Source of the DNA: JAABRU01 sp964534335
Lineage (GTDB): Bacteria; Desulfobacterota; Desulfobacteria; Desulfobacterales; Desulfococcaceae
Assembly: GCA_964534335.1 (NCBI GenBank)
Contig: CAZHPS010000174.1
Span: forward strand, 1 to 12,512
DNA length: 12,512 nucleotides
Direction of reading: 5' to 3'
The notes below the pieces were generated by a model. It was not told the origin of the DNA. It saw only the letters and a list, made by a program, of their open reading frames with translations, and did no database searches. The position numbers and the translations under genes are program-made. Positions 5,379 to 12,512 of this stretch are shown here, piece by piece. The number at the start of each line of letters is the position of its first letter. Within the stretch, counting starts at the first letter, position 1.

Positions 5379-8114
5379 ATGAATCTTATAAAACTTTGGA
5401 AAAGAAGCATCCAGTTCAAAATCGGTCTGAGCTTTATTCTTGTGATTACAGTGGTTCTGACAGCATTCGGAATCTTCCAGTACCGGGACATAGAATCCGG
5501 ATATGAGGAGGATCTGACAATACTGGGGAATCACACAGTTGAAACACTGGCTGAGAATCTGGTCATTCCGGTATGGGACATGCACGATGAAATGCTGGGA
5601 AAGACCATACATACGCAGATGCGGGATGCACGGATATATGCGGTGTCTGTCCGGGATGAAACAGGAGCAAAAATCAAAGAAATTGTCCGGAATCCCGCTT
5701 CCTGGGAGGCTGCGGAGCCGGAGGGGGAAATGCAGATTCCCCCAGACTGTGTCAGTCAGGAACGGGGCATTGTAAAGGACGGTACAGGCATAGGAAAGGT
5801 GACAATCTGGATTACAAAAAAATTTATGATGGAAAAACTGCAGAGGGAGATTGTCAAAATCCTTGTCACGGTTATGGTACTGTATCTGGCAATCCTCTGT
5901 CTCATGGTTTTTGTCACCTTTACGGTCATCGGTCCTGTGAAAAAAGTGGTAAGGACAGCCAATGCTGTTGCAGGCGGGGACTTCACGCAGGAAATCGGAA
6001 TTCACGGGGAAGATGAAATCGGTATGCTCGCTGACGCGTTCCGCAATATGAAAAAAACCATTGAAACTGTCATACAGGAAATACACCGTCTGATTGCGGC
6101 TGTTCATAAGGGAAAACTGGATGTCCGGGCCGATGCCGGAGATTTTCCCGGTGCATGGCAGGAACTGATCAGCGGTGTCAATTCCCTTGTGGATGCCTTT
6201 GTGAAACCCATTCATATGACCGCAGCAATGGTGGAACGCATTTCCAGAGGCGATATTCCGGAAAAAATCACAGGACGGTTTGAAGGTGATTTTGAGGCAA
6301 TCCGCAACAATCTGAACATGCTGATCAATTCCATGAATGCCACCACATGGATTGCCGAAGAAATCGCGGCAGGCAACCTGATGGTCGAGGCGTCTGAGCG
6401 TTCGGAAAATGACCGTCTCATGAAAGCCCTCAATGCCATGATCAGCGGTCTCAAGGCGGTTTCCTCGGAAATGACCATGCTGATCACTGCCGCACGGGAG
6501 GGAAAACTGGATCAGCGGGGCAGTGCCTCGGACTTTGAGGGAGGATGGCATGAAATGGTGCTGGGCATGAATCATCTCATGGATGCTGTCACCGATCCCA
6601 TACAGGTTACAGCCGAATATCTTGAGCGGATCGCCAGAGGGGATTTTCCTGAAACCATTGCCGGGGAATACAAAGGGGATTTCAACGGAATCCGGAACAG
6701 TATCAACAGACTCATATCCAATCTCCGGGAAACCGTGCATGTCGCGGAAAAAGTGGCCGCAGGCGATATGTCAGCGAAAGTGAACATTCTTTCGGAAAAA
6801 GATATACTGGGGAAATCTCTGGATATGATGGTCTCAACGGTGAGAAGCATAGTATCTGATATACACGATCTGACTGATGCGGCACTGGAAGGCAGGCTTG
6901 AACTGCGCGGAAATGCCGAAAAATTCGGGGGGGACTATGCGGGAATCATCGCGGGGGTGAACAGCACAATGGATGCAGTGGTCAGCCCCCTGCGCCTGAC
7001 AGCAGCATGTCTGTCCCGTATTGCCGAAGGGGATATTCCCGAACAGATTGCACATGAATACAAAGGCGATTTCAATGAAATGCGCACCAGTCTCAATGCT
7101 GTGATCCAAAATCTCAGCCGGTTTGCCATTCATGTGCAGACCTCCGCGGGGCATGTGGCCGCAGGCAGCACACAACTGAGTGCTTCCGCAGAACAGGTTT
7201 CCCAGGGAACAACACAGCAGGCCGCAGGCATTGAGCAGATATCCAGTTCCATGGAGGAAATGAGTTCCATGATTTCCCAGAATGCGGAAAATGCAAGGCA
7301 GACAGCCGCTATTGCCATGCAGGCTGCACAGGATGCGCTGGAAGGGGGCAATGCCATAAGCGAAACCGTGCAGGCCATGAAAAGCATTTCGGAAAAAATC
7401 CGCATCATTGAAGACATTGCCCGGCAGACCAATATGCTGGCCCTGAACGCGGCCATTGAGGCCGCGCGTGCCGGTGATCACGGCAAATGTTTTGCTGTGG
7501 TGTCTGCGGAAATCCGCAAACTTGCGGAAAAAAGCCATAACGCTGCCAAATCCATCAATTCCCTTTCCGAAACCAATATCGGCATTGCGGAAAAAACCGG
7601 CAGTCTCATGACCGGCATGGTGCAGGGAATACAGAAAACATCGGAACTGGTGCAGGAAATCAGTGTGTCCGGTCAGGAACAGGCAGCCGGCATTGTTCAG
7701 GTCAACAAGGCCATTCAGCAGCTTGATCAGATTATTCAGCAGAATGCGGCAGCTACAGAGGAAATGGCAGCAGCCAGCCAGGATTTCTCCCGTCAGGCAG
7801 CCAGACTGCTGGAAGCAGCCTCGTTTTTCAGAATACCGGAAAGCGCAAAAGCGGCTTTCAGGCATGAGGAGTATGAAGAGCATAAAGAGATTCATACGTA
7901 TAAGGATTCTGCAAAAACCGGTTCTGAATCCGGACCCGGAAAAAAACACAGTCCTGCAATGGCCCGATCTGAACGGAAATCCGGGACCGTGAGCAAAAAT
8001 ATGGAAAAAACAGCATTTTTTCATGGGGTTCATTCCGGTTCCCGCAAACTGCTTTCCGATACACCTGTTATTCAGGTGGAGGATTATGAGCCGGGTGAAT
8101 TTGAACACTATTAA
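5379..8114 (+). CDS. Methyl-accepting chemotaxis protein with nine HAMP-like units (receptor 1)
   Basis: Inner-membrane chemoreceptor of 911 residues. TM1 (about 15-34) and TM2 (about 160-184) bracket a ~125-residue periplasmic sensor with a PVWDM motif, probably Cache-like but not firmly classed. A canonical HAMP follows (about 184-236, with DEIGMLADAFRNM), then eight more HAMP-like units whose GKL, GDIP and GDM/GNL turns recur at 245, 291, 332, 375, 421, 462, 505 and 551, an exact 130-residue three-unit period. The signalling domain (about 580-815) has the tip IARQTNMLALNAAIEAARAG, but GKCFAVV (702-708) carries Cys704 where glycine is nearly invariant. A charged ~95-residue tail ends in EFEHY, resembling a CheR docking pentapeptide. 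I set the start at ATG 5379, 7 bases after AGGAG (5367-5371). An in-frame ATG at 5301 adds 26 basic/Cys-rich residues without a ribosome site. It is first in an operon with receptor 2 and cheW. Confidence 0.95.
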   Translation: MNLIKLWKRSIQFKIGLSFILVITVVLTAFGIFQYRDIESGYEEDLTILGNHTVETLAENLVIPVWDMHDEMLGKTIHTQMRDARIYAVSVRDETGAKIKEIVRNPASWEAAEPEGEMQIPPDCVSQERGIVKDGTGIGKVTIWITKKFMMEKLQREIVKILVTVMVLYLAILCLMVFVTFTVIGPVKKVVRTANAVAGGDFTQEIGIHGEDEIGMLADAFRNMKKTIETVIQEIHRLIAAVHKGKLDVRADAGDFPGAWQELISGVNSLVDAFVKPIHMTAAMVERISRGDIPEKITGRFEGDFEAIRNNLNMLINSMNATTWIAEEIAAGNLMVEASERSENDRLMKALNAMISGLKAVSSEMTMLITAAREGKLDQRGSASDFEGGWHEMVLGMNHLMDAVTDPIQVTAEYLERIARGDFPETIAGEYKGDFNGIRNSINRLISNLRETVHVAEKVAAGDMSAKVNILSEKDILGKSLDMMVSTVRSIVSDIHDLTDAALEGRLELRGNAEKFGGDYAGIIAGVNSTMDAVVSPLRLTAACLSRIAEGDIPEQIAHEYKGDFNEMRTSLNAVIQNLSRFAIHVQTSAGHVAAGSTQLSASAEQVSQGTTQQAAGIEQISSSMEEMSSMISQNAENARQTAAIAMQAAQDALEGGNAISETVQAMKSISEKIRIIEDIARQTNMLALNAAIEAARAGDHGKCFAVVSAEIRKLAEKSHNAAKSINSLSETNIGIAEKTGSLMTGMVQGIQKTSELVQEISVSGQEQAAGIVQVNKAIQQLDQIIQQNAAATEEMAAASQDFSRQAARLLEAASFFRIPESAKAAFRHEEYEEHKEIHTYKDSAKTGSESGPGKKHSPAMARSERKSGTVSKNMEKTAFFHGVHSGSRKLLSDTPVIQVEDYEPGEFEHY

Positions 8115-8204
8115 ATAAGCGGACTGAGCAGACTGTCAAAAATTTTTTACATTTTTTCAGGTTTCCTGCTGTTTCATTTGGATTTTTTACAATAAGAGGT
8201 GATC

Positions 8205-10628
8205 ATGACAGATATTCAGTCAGAAAAAGGCAGAACGCTCCGGGGCAGTATCCAGATGAAAATCGGAGGGGCAATTGTTGTGTTAAGCACAGTGATTCTC
8301 TCTCTTTACGGCTTTTACCAGTATCACAGTCTGGAAAAGCAGAAAAGCGGGGAACTGGATTTTCTGGGACAAAGCACGGTTGAGAGACTGGCCGAAAGTC
8401 TGGCTGTTCCAATGTGGAATCTTGAAAAGCCCCAGGTGGAAAAAGTCGTGGTTTCTGAAATGAAAAACCCGCATATCTATGCTGTGACTGTGCTGGCGGA
8501 CAATAGTCTTTTTGAAGCAAAAAAAAGAGATGACAATGGTCAGATTGTCAGTTTTGATCACGAAATATCCGGTGATTGCATAGTGATGGAAAAAAATATC
8601 CAAAGCGGTGACAGGCTTGGTCAGCGCAGTGAAAAGACGGTCGGACTTGTCAGGGTTTATGTCACACGCGATCTTATGAAAGCTGAACTCCGGCGGGAAA
8701 TCAGAAATATTTCTGCTGCGGTTGTCCTGCTTGACACTGCGCTGCTGCTGTTCATCACCATGGCCCTGCGCAAAATGCTTATCCGGCCTGTAAACCGCAT
8801 TCTGCAGATTGCCAATGCGGTATCTGCCGGAGATTTCAGTCAGAAAATCGGCATCAGGCAAAATGATGAAATCGGGGAACTGGCTGATGCATTCCGTAAC
8901 ATGAGGGATACCATCGGAAAAGTGATCGCTGACATGGAAAGGCTGACACAGGCCATTGGGGAGGGAAAACTGGAAATACGGGGGGATGCATCAGCCTTTG
9001 GGGGAAACTGGCAGGATCTGGTGAAAGGAATCAACAATGTCATTGATGCGTTTGTAAATCCCATCCATGTGGCTGCGGTCACTGTGAGACGGATTTCCGA
9101 AGGGGATATTCCTGAACCGATTACAGAAAGATACCGGGGGGATTTCAATGAAATCATCAGCAATCTCAATGCACTTATTTCCAATCTCAGCACAACTGTC
9201 CATATGGCCGAAAGAATTGCACAAGGCGATCTGTCTGTGCAGGTCTCTGTTCTTTCAGAAAAGGATGTGCTGGGAAAATCCCTCAATATTATGATCAGCA
9301 CCATCAGGGAAATTGTTGCGGATATTGACAGCCTTACCCGTGCAGCAGCAGAGGGAAAACCTGATGTGCGGGGGAATGCAGACAGGTTCAGGGGAGAATA
9401 TGCACAGATCATTCAGGGAATCAACCATACACTGGATGCGGTCAGCGGCCCTCTGTATGTGGCGGCAGAGTATATTGCCCGAATTTCGGTCGGGGATTTC
9501 CCGGAAAAAATTGCAGAGGAATACAGGGGGGATTTCAATGAAATCCGCAGCAATATCAATATGCTCATATCCAATCTGCAGGCAACTGTGCAGGCTGCGG
9601 AAAAAGTGGCGGACGGGAATCTGGATGCAGAGGTCAGTATATTGTCAAACAGGGACAGTCTTGGCAAATCCATCAGCAAAATGATTGAAAATCTTGGCCG
9701 TTTTGCTGTTTCCGTGCAGGACGCGGCTGAACAGGTGGCCGCAGGCAGTAATCAGCTCAGTTCGGGTTCAGAAAAAATTTCCCAGGGAACATCCGAGCAG
9801 GCTGCGGGCATTGAGCAGATATCCAGTTCCATGGAGGAGATGAGCAGCATGGTGAACCATAATGCGGATAATGCCATGCAGACAGCCGTGATTGCCCGGA
9901 AAGCCGCGCAGGATGCTGAGATCGGAGGCAAATCCCTGGATGAAACAGTCAAAGCCATGAAAAGCATCTCGGAAAAAATCCGCATTGTGGAGGAAATTGC
10001 CCGGCAGACCAATATGCTGGCTCTCAATGCTGCCATTGAGGCTGCGCGCGCGGGAGAGCATGGCAAGGGTTTTGCCGTGGTGGCAGCCGAGGTGCGCAAA
10101 CTGGCGGAACGGAGCCAGAATGCTGCCAAAGAAATTAACACCCTTTCTGTTGCAAATGTGGAAATAGCGGAAAATGCAGGAAAAATGCTTAAAGAAATGG
10201 TGAGCGGCATACAGAAAACCGCAGAACTGGTGCAGGAAATCAGTGCGTCCAGCGCGGAACAGGCCGGAGGTATTGCACAGGTCAACAAAGCTGTGCAGCA
10301 ACTGGAACAGGTGATTCAGGAAAACGCGGCCGCGACCGAGGAAATGGCAGCCGGCAGCCGTGATTTTTCTGCACTGGCAAAACGTATGCTGCACACGGTT
10401 TCTTTTTTCACGCTTTCCCGCAAAATGAAAAAAGAAATCCTGCGGAAAATACAGGAAAAAGATGCAGCATGGGAAACAGCGGCGGCCAGGGAATTCACTG
10501 AACAGGAAGAAAACTGTCCCCCGGAAAACCGGAAAGCAGATTCTCTGTATCCAAAAAACAGACAGGCAAAAGACCTTGCCGGCATTTATCTGGAAGATGA
10601 GGCTGAAAACGGTTTTGAACGGTATTGA
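8205..10628 (+). CDS. Methyl-accepting chemotaxis protein with seven HAMP-like units (receptor 2)
   Basis: Paralogue of the upstream receptor, 807 residues. TM1 is about 20-40 and TM2 about 168-188, flanking a ~127-residue periplasmic sensor with a PMWNL motif equivalent to PVWDM of receptor 1. HAMP 1 (about 192-244, DEIGELADAFRNM) is followed by six HAMP-like units with glycine turns at 254, 300, 341, 384, 430 and 471, again with a 130-residue period. The signalling domain (about 498-735) has a normal tip including GKGFAVV. The fifth unit reads GKPDVR, with proline where leucine normally packs. The charged tail ends in GFERY, a CheR-tag-like pentapeptide. The start is ATG 8205, 5 bases after a GAGG (8196-8199) within an SD-like AAGAGGTGAT; a GTG at 8199 lies inside this site. 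It follows receptor 1 by 90 bases and precedes cheW by 11. Confidence 0.95.
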   Translation: MTDIQSEKGRTLRGSIQMKIGGAIVVLSTVILSLYGFYQYHSLEKQKSGELDFLGQSTVERLAESLAVPMWNLEKPQVEKVVVSEMKNPHIYAVTVLADNSLFEAKKRDDNGQIVSFDHEISGDCIVMEKNIQSGDRLGQRSEKTVGLVRVYVTRDLMKAELRREIRNISAAVVLLDTALLLFITMALRKMLIRPVNRILQIANAVSAGDFSQKIGIRQNDEIGELADAFRNMRDTIGKVIADMERLTQAIGEGKLEIRGDASAFGGNWQDLVKGINNVIDAFVNPIHVAAVTVRRISEGDIPEPITERYRGDFNEIISNLNALISNLSTTVHMAERIAQGDLSVQVSVLSEKDVLGKSLNIMISTIREIVADIDSLTRAAAEGKPDVRGNADRFRGEYAQIIQGINHTLDAVSGPLYVAAEYIARISVGDFPEKIAEEYRGDFNEIRSNINMLISNLQATVQAAEKVADGNLDAEVSILSNRDSLGKSISKMIENLGRFAVSVQDAAEQVAAGSNQLSSGSEKISQGTSEQAAGIEQISSSMEEMSSMVNHNADNAMQTAVIARKAAQDAEIGGKSLDETVKAMKSISEKIRIVEEIARQTNMLALNAAIEAARAGEHGKGFAVVAAEVRKLAERSQNAAKEINTLSVANVEIAENAGKMLKEMVSGIQKTAELVQEISASSAEQAGGIAQVNKAVQQLEQVIQENAAATEEMAAGSRDFSALAKRMLHTVSFFTLSRKMKKEILRKIQEKDAAWETAAAREFTEQEENCPPENRKADSLYPKNRQAKDLAGIYLEDEAENGFERY

Positions 10629-10639
10629 AAGGCAGGCTT

Positions 10640-11176
10640 ATGGAAGAAGACATTGGCATAAAAGATACCTGTCAGTATCTCACCTTTACACTCGGAGAGG
10701 AAACCTTTGCCATTGAAATCATCAATGTGCGGGAGGTTACGGATTACACTGAAATCACAGTGGTTCCCCGTATGCCGGACTGGCTCAGAGGGGTGATCAA
10801 TCTGAGGGGAAATGTGGTTTCCGTGATTGATCTGCGTCTGAAACTGGGAATGGCTCCCTCGGAAAGAACAGTTGACACCTGCATTGTGATTATGGAAGTG
10901 CGGCTGGAGGGGGATGTCATGCCTGTGGGAATTGTGGCAGATTCTGTGCAGGAGGTGATTCATCTGCTGCCCGAACAGATTTCACCGGCCCCAAAGGTGG
11001 GAATCGGACTGAACACCGAATACATAAAAGGGGTGGGAAAACGCAAAGACGATTTTATCATCATCCTGAATATAGACAAAATCATGTCTGATTCTGAAAA
11101 CACCCGGAAAAATAAGGAACATAAGGAAAATGATGCTCCGCTCCCTGCCGGGGAAACTCAGACCGGGGCAGACTGA
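10640..11176 (+). CDS. cheW: CheW-type chemotaxis coupling protein
   Basis: Cytoplasmic adaptor that links receptor tips to the CheA kinase. The 178 residues contain one complete CheW domain: opening strand QYLTFTLGEETFAIEI, the VREV segment, the PDWLRGVINLRG core with following VVSVIDLR, and a VADSVQEV stretch, ending with IILNIDKI. A hydrophilic, Lys/Glu-rich tail of about 30 residues follows. ATG 10640 is preferred because AAAGG (10628-10632) lies 7 bases ahead. A TTG overlapping the receptor 2 stop codon is possible but would put the SD inside the gene. Sitting 11 bases after receptor 2, it is most likely co-transcribed with and dedicated to these two receptors. CheA, CheR and CheB are not in the window. 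Confidence 0.95.
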   Translation: MEEDIGIKDTCQYLTFTLGEETFAIEIINVREVTDYTEITVVPRMPDWLRGVINLRGNVVSVIDLRLKLGMAPSERTVDTCIVIMEVRLEGDVMPVGIVADSVQEVIHLLPEQISPAPKVGIGLNTEYIKGVGKRKDDFIIILNIDKIMSDSENTRKNKEHKENDAPLPAGETQTGAD

Positions 11177-11180
11177 CATT

Positions 11181-11317
11181 CAGCATCTCAGAAAGTTTCC
11201 GGAGGAGTGCAGAAATTGTATTTCTGCCCTGCGGAACTGAAGAGAAGAGCCATGCAGAAATACAATTTATGCACTCCGGAACCGCTGCCGATCCGCTGAA
11301 AACTTTCCGATCTGCTG
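11181..11317. repeat. Nested palindromic element after cheW
   Basis: Inner arms 11197-11227 and 11254-11281 pair over 28 bases with one mismatch and a 3-base bulge. The outer arms 11181-11198 and 11300-11317 match at 15 of 18 bases, ending in GAAAGTTT/AAACTTTC. The left inner arm starts with CCGGAGGAGTGCA (11199-11211), the core shared with repeat family B. It lies 4 bases after the cheW stop, so it will fold at the 3' end of the operon mRNA. It has no T-tract of its own. Confidence 0.7.
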
Positions 11318-11390
11318 ACTTTTACAAGGCCGGCAGAGTAGGCAAAAACCGGGCCGGAATATTTTTTTCAGGGAAAAATATCCTCATGGG

Positions 11391-11419
11391 TTGACAGCAG
11401 CTTTTTCTTATGCTATAAG
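11391..11419 (+). promoter_or_regulatory. Promoter of the tRNA-Arg gene
   Basis: A perfect -35 TTGACA (11391-11396) and a -10 TATAAG (11414-11419) are spaced by 17 bases. Transcription would begin near 11426, about 13 bases before the mature tRNA. The GGACGG just after the -10 is GC-rich, as in stringently controlled stable-RNA promoters. Confidence 0.85.
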
Positions 11420-11438
11420 GACGGTTCTTAAATCAAAT

Positions 11439-11515
<77 letters not shown>

Positions 11516-11525
11516 CAGAAATCAG

Positions 11526-11555
11526 AAGGTTACGGAAAATCCGTAACCTTTTTTT
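11526..11555 (+). terminator. Rho-independent terminator of the tRNA gene
   Basis: A perfect 11-bp stem (AAGGTTACGGA 11526-11536 with 11540-11550) has a 3-base AAA loop and ends in a run of seven T (11549-11555). It lies 11 bases after the CCA end. Confidence 0.93.
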
Positions 11556-11573
11556 GTTGCCTTTATCCAGGAA

Positions 11574-11595
11574 AAAGACGTACAAAAGACGTACA
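11574..11595. repeat. 11-bp perfect tandem duplication
   Basis: AAAGACGTACA occurs twice head to tail (11574-11584, 11585-11595), between the tRNA terminator and the end of the Zot-like gene. It may be a replication-slippage product or paired half-sites. I do not recognise it. Confidence 0.6.
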
Positions 11596-11617
11596 CATCA
11601 GAATGTCAAAAAATATT

Positions 11618-12475
11618 TCACAAATCAAACCCTGCACCGGAAGGAAGTGATCCCTGACGGGGCTGCGGAACCTGACCATGCCCTTGTGCGATGGCACGGC
11701 GGGCATGGTCAGGTTCCACTGCCCCCCTCCAGAGTTCATATTCATCCTGGGGTATTTTGCAAAAAAATTTTTTCCTGTCCCTGTCAAAATATACAGGATG
11801 CGGAAAACTTTTTATGCTGTAAAGCTCATTTTCATACGGATGAACCACAGATACTGATGCTCCGACTTTCACAGTACCGAGATAAAACCTCCGAAGGACA
11901 GGCTCATCTTCTTGACGCATAGCTGTACGACTTCCGGAGGAATCCGCAGTCCGTCCGGACTGCGGAGAAGCGGAAGAAGAATGCGGGACGGAGGCAGTAT
12001 GCTGAACAGCAGTAAGCTGCTCTGCTTCTGCCTTTTGCGCGGCAATCATGCGCGGCTTGTAGGAAAAGGAATAATACAGCGATGCCAGAAGTATGCAGAA
12101 TATGCAACCCAGAATAATGAAATAACGGATAAAGGGATTTTTCGGTTTCTCCATTTCAGGCACATCAAAGGATTTGTATAACTGGAAAATCTCTTCACGG
12201 GGCCTGACAACCTTAAATCCTGTATACATACCCTCTATATAAATGTTCATCCTGAAACCGGGAAGAACATTTATTACCTTGTTTGCTGCACGGTATTCAA
12301 AAATCACCAGATCACGGATGTTTTTGTGAAGCTGATCCCTGGTCTGGCCGATCAGAAACACATCAAAGCCGTGATGTCTGTGCCATGAAAAAAAATGGAA
12401 GACATTTTTGTCACCGCGCAGATGATTCCCGAAAAAAAGCCGTGCCTCGTCTATTGCATATAAGTAGAGTTCCAT
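11618..12475 (-). CDS. Zot-like filamentous-phage morphogenesis ATPase, N-terminus missing
   Basis: In filamentous phages this inner-membrane ATPase (Zot/pI) drives virion assembly and export. The 285 visible residues start at the Walker B region, AIDEARLFFG (7-16), followed by FFSWHRHHGFDVFLIGQTRDQL (28-49 in part), the QHRH...D-type block typical of Zot. A single transmembrane helix lies at about 114-137, then a Ser/Ala-rich linker and a C-terminal domain. The Walker A half should lie upstream, but the same frame meets TGA at 12497-12499, so the gene is either frameshifted near 12450-12470 or the visible ATG is internal to a broken gene. The last ~35 residues are encoded by a large hairpin and look unlike a conserved end. 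It faces the tRNA-Arg gene and probably belongs to an inovirus prophage extending to the right. The Zot assignment is confident; whether the gene is intact is doubtful. Confidence 0.8.
   Translation of the reverse strand: MELYLYAIDEARLFFGNHLRGDKNVFHFFSWHRHHGFDVFLIGQTRDQLHKNIRDLVIFEYRAANKVINVLPGFRMNIYIEGMYTGFKVVRPREEIFQLYKSFDVPEMEKPKNPFIRYFIILGCIFCILLASLYYSFSYKPRMIAAQKAEAEQLTAVQHTASVPHSSSASPQSGRTADSSGSRTAMRQEDEPVLRRFYLGTVKVGASVSVVHPYENELYSIKSFPHPVYFDRDRKKFFCKIPQDEYELWRGAVEPDHARRAIAQGHGQVPQPRQGSLPSGAGFDL
11659..11725. repeat. 67-bp hairpin in the 3' end of the Zot-like gene
   Basis: Arms 11659-11683 and 11701-11725 pair at 23 of 25 positions, with a 17-base perfect core (11667-11683 with 11701-11717). 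Inside the loop, GTGC (11686-11689) can pair GCAC (11694-11697). It may be a dispersed REP-like element, a phage packaging or origin hairpin, or an end structure of the integrated element. Confidence 0.8.
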
Positions 12476-12512
12476 AAATATTCGGGTATAAAGTTTTCAG
12501 AAAATCTGGTTT

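Noticed and set aside
5277..6740. 487-residue open frame on the minus strand
   Set aside because: It is the antisense shadow of receptor 1; composition (Cys, His, Phe rich) and lack of any motif or ribosome site argue against a gene. The same applies to 6834-8108.
11328..11367. Possible terminator (GGCCGG...CCGGGCC then T-run) between cheW and the tRNA gene
   Set aside because: The stem is short and bulged and the T-run is separated from it by GGAATA; suggestive only.

Overview
The window looks like chromosomal DNA from a moderately GC, Gram-negative, motile bacterium. The mix of paired poly-HAMP chemoreceptors, type II fatty-acid-like genes and many small palindromic intergenic repeats suggests a deltaproteobacterial sulfate reducer (Desulfobacterota, possibly Desulfonema/Desulfococcus-like). 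That placement is inference from style only; no 16S or other marker gene is present.

Layout, left to right. Positions 1-74 hold the 3' tail of an unidentified + strand gene. Positions 75-419 hold two abutting repeat elements. Positions 420-2726 are a tight minus-strand operon read acyl carrier protein -> beta-ketoacyl synthase -> PlsC-like acyltransferase, a minimal acyl-chain building and lipid-transfer set. Positions 2727-3532 are a long intergenic region with one more repeat and a good promoter for a diaminopimelate decarboxylase-like gene (3533-4798, +). A palindromic element touches the stop codon of that gene. Positions 4799-5378 are gene-free and rich in inverted repeats. Positions 5379-11176 are a chemotaxis operon of two large paralogous methyl-accepting chemotaxis proteins and a CheW coupling protein. 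After another palindromic element come a tRNA-Arg(ACG) gene with a near-consensus promoter and a strong hairpin terminator. The right end (11618-12475, -) encodes the C-terminal part of a Zot-like (filamentous phage morphogenesis) ATPase facing the tRNA, so an inovirus-type prophage or its remnant probably continues past the window.

How the genes work together: the two receptors would sense periplasmic signals, pass them through unusually long HAMP chains (nine and seven HAMP-like units by my reading) and, with the adjacent CheW, feed a CheA kinase encoded elsewhere. Both receptors end in a short aromatic pentapeptide resembling the CheR methyltransferase docking tag. The ACP/KS/acyltransferase trio is metabolically separate. 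The most notable points are the tRNA-adjacent Zot gene with a 67-bp hairpin at its 3' end, the odd-numbered poly-HAMP arrays with an exact 130-residue super-period, and several short palindromic repeat families that share a 13-bp core.
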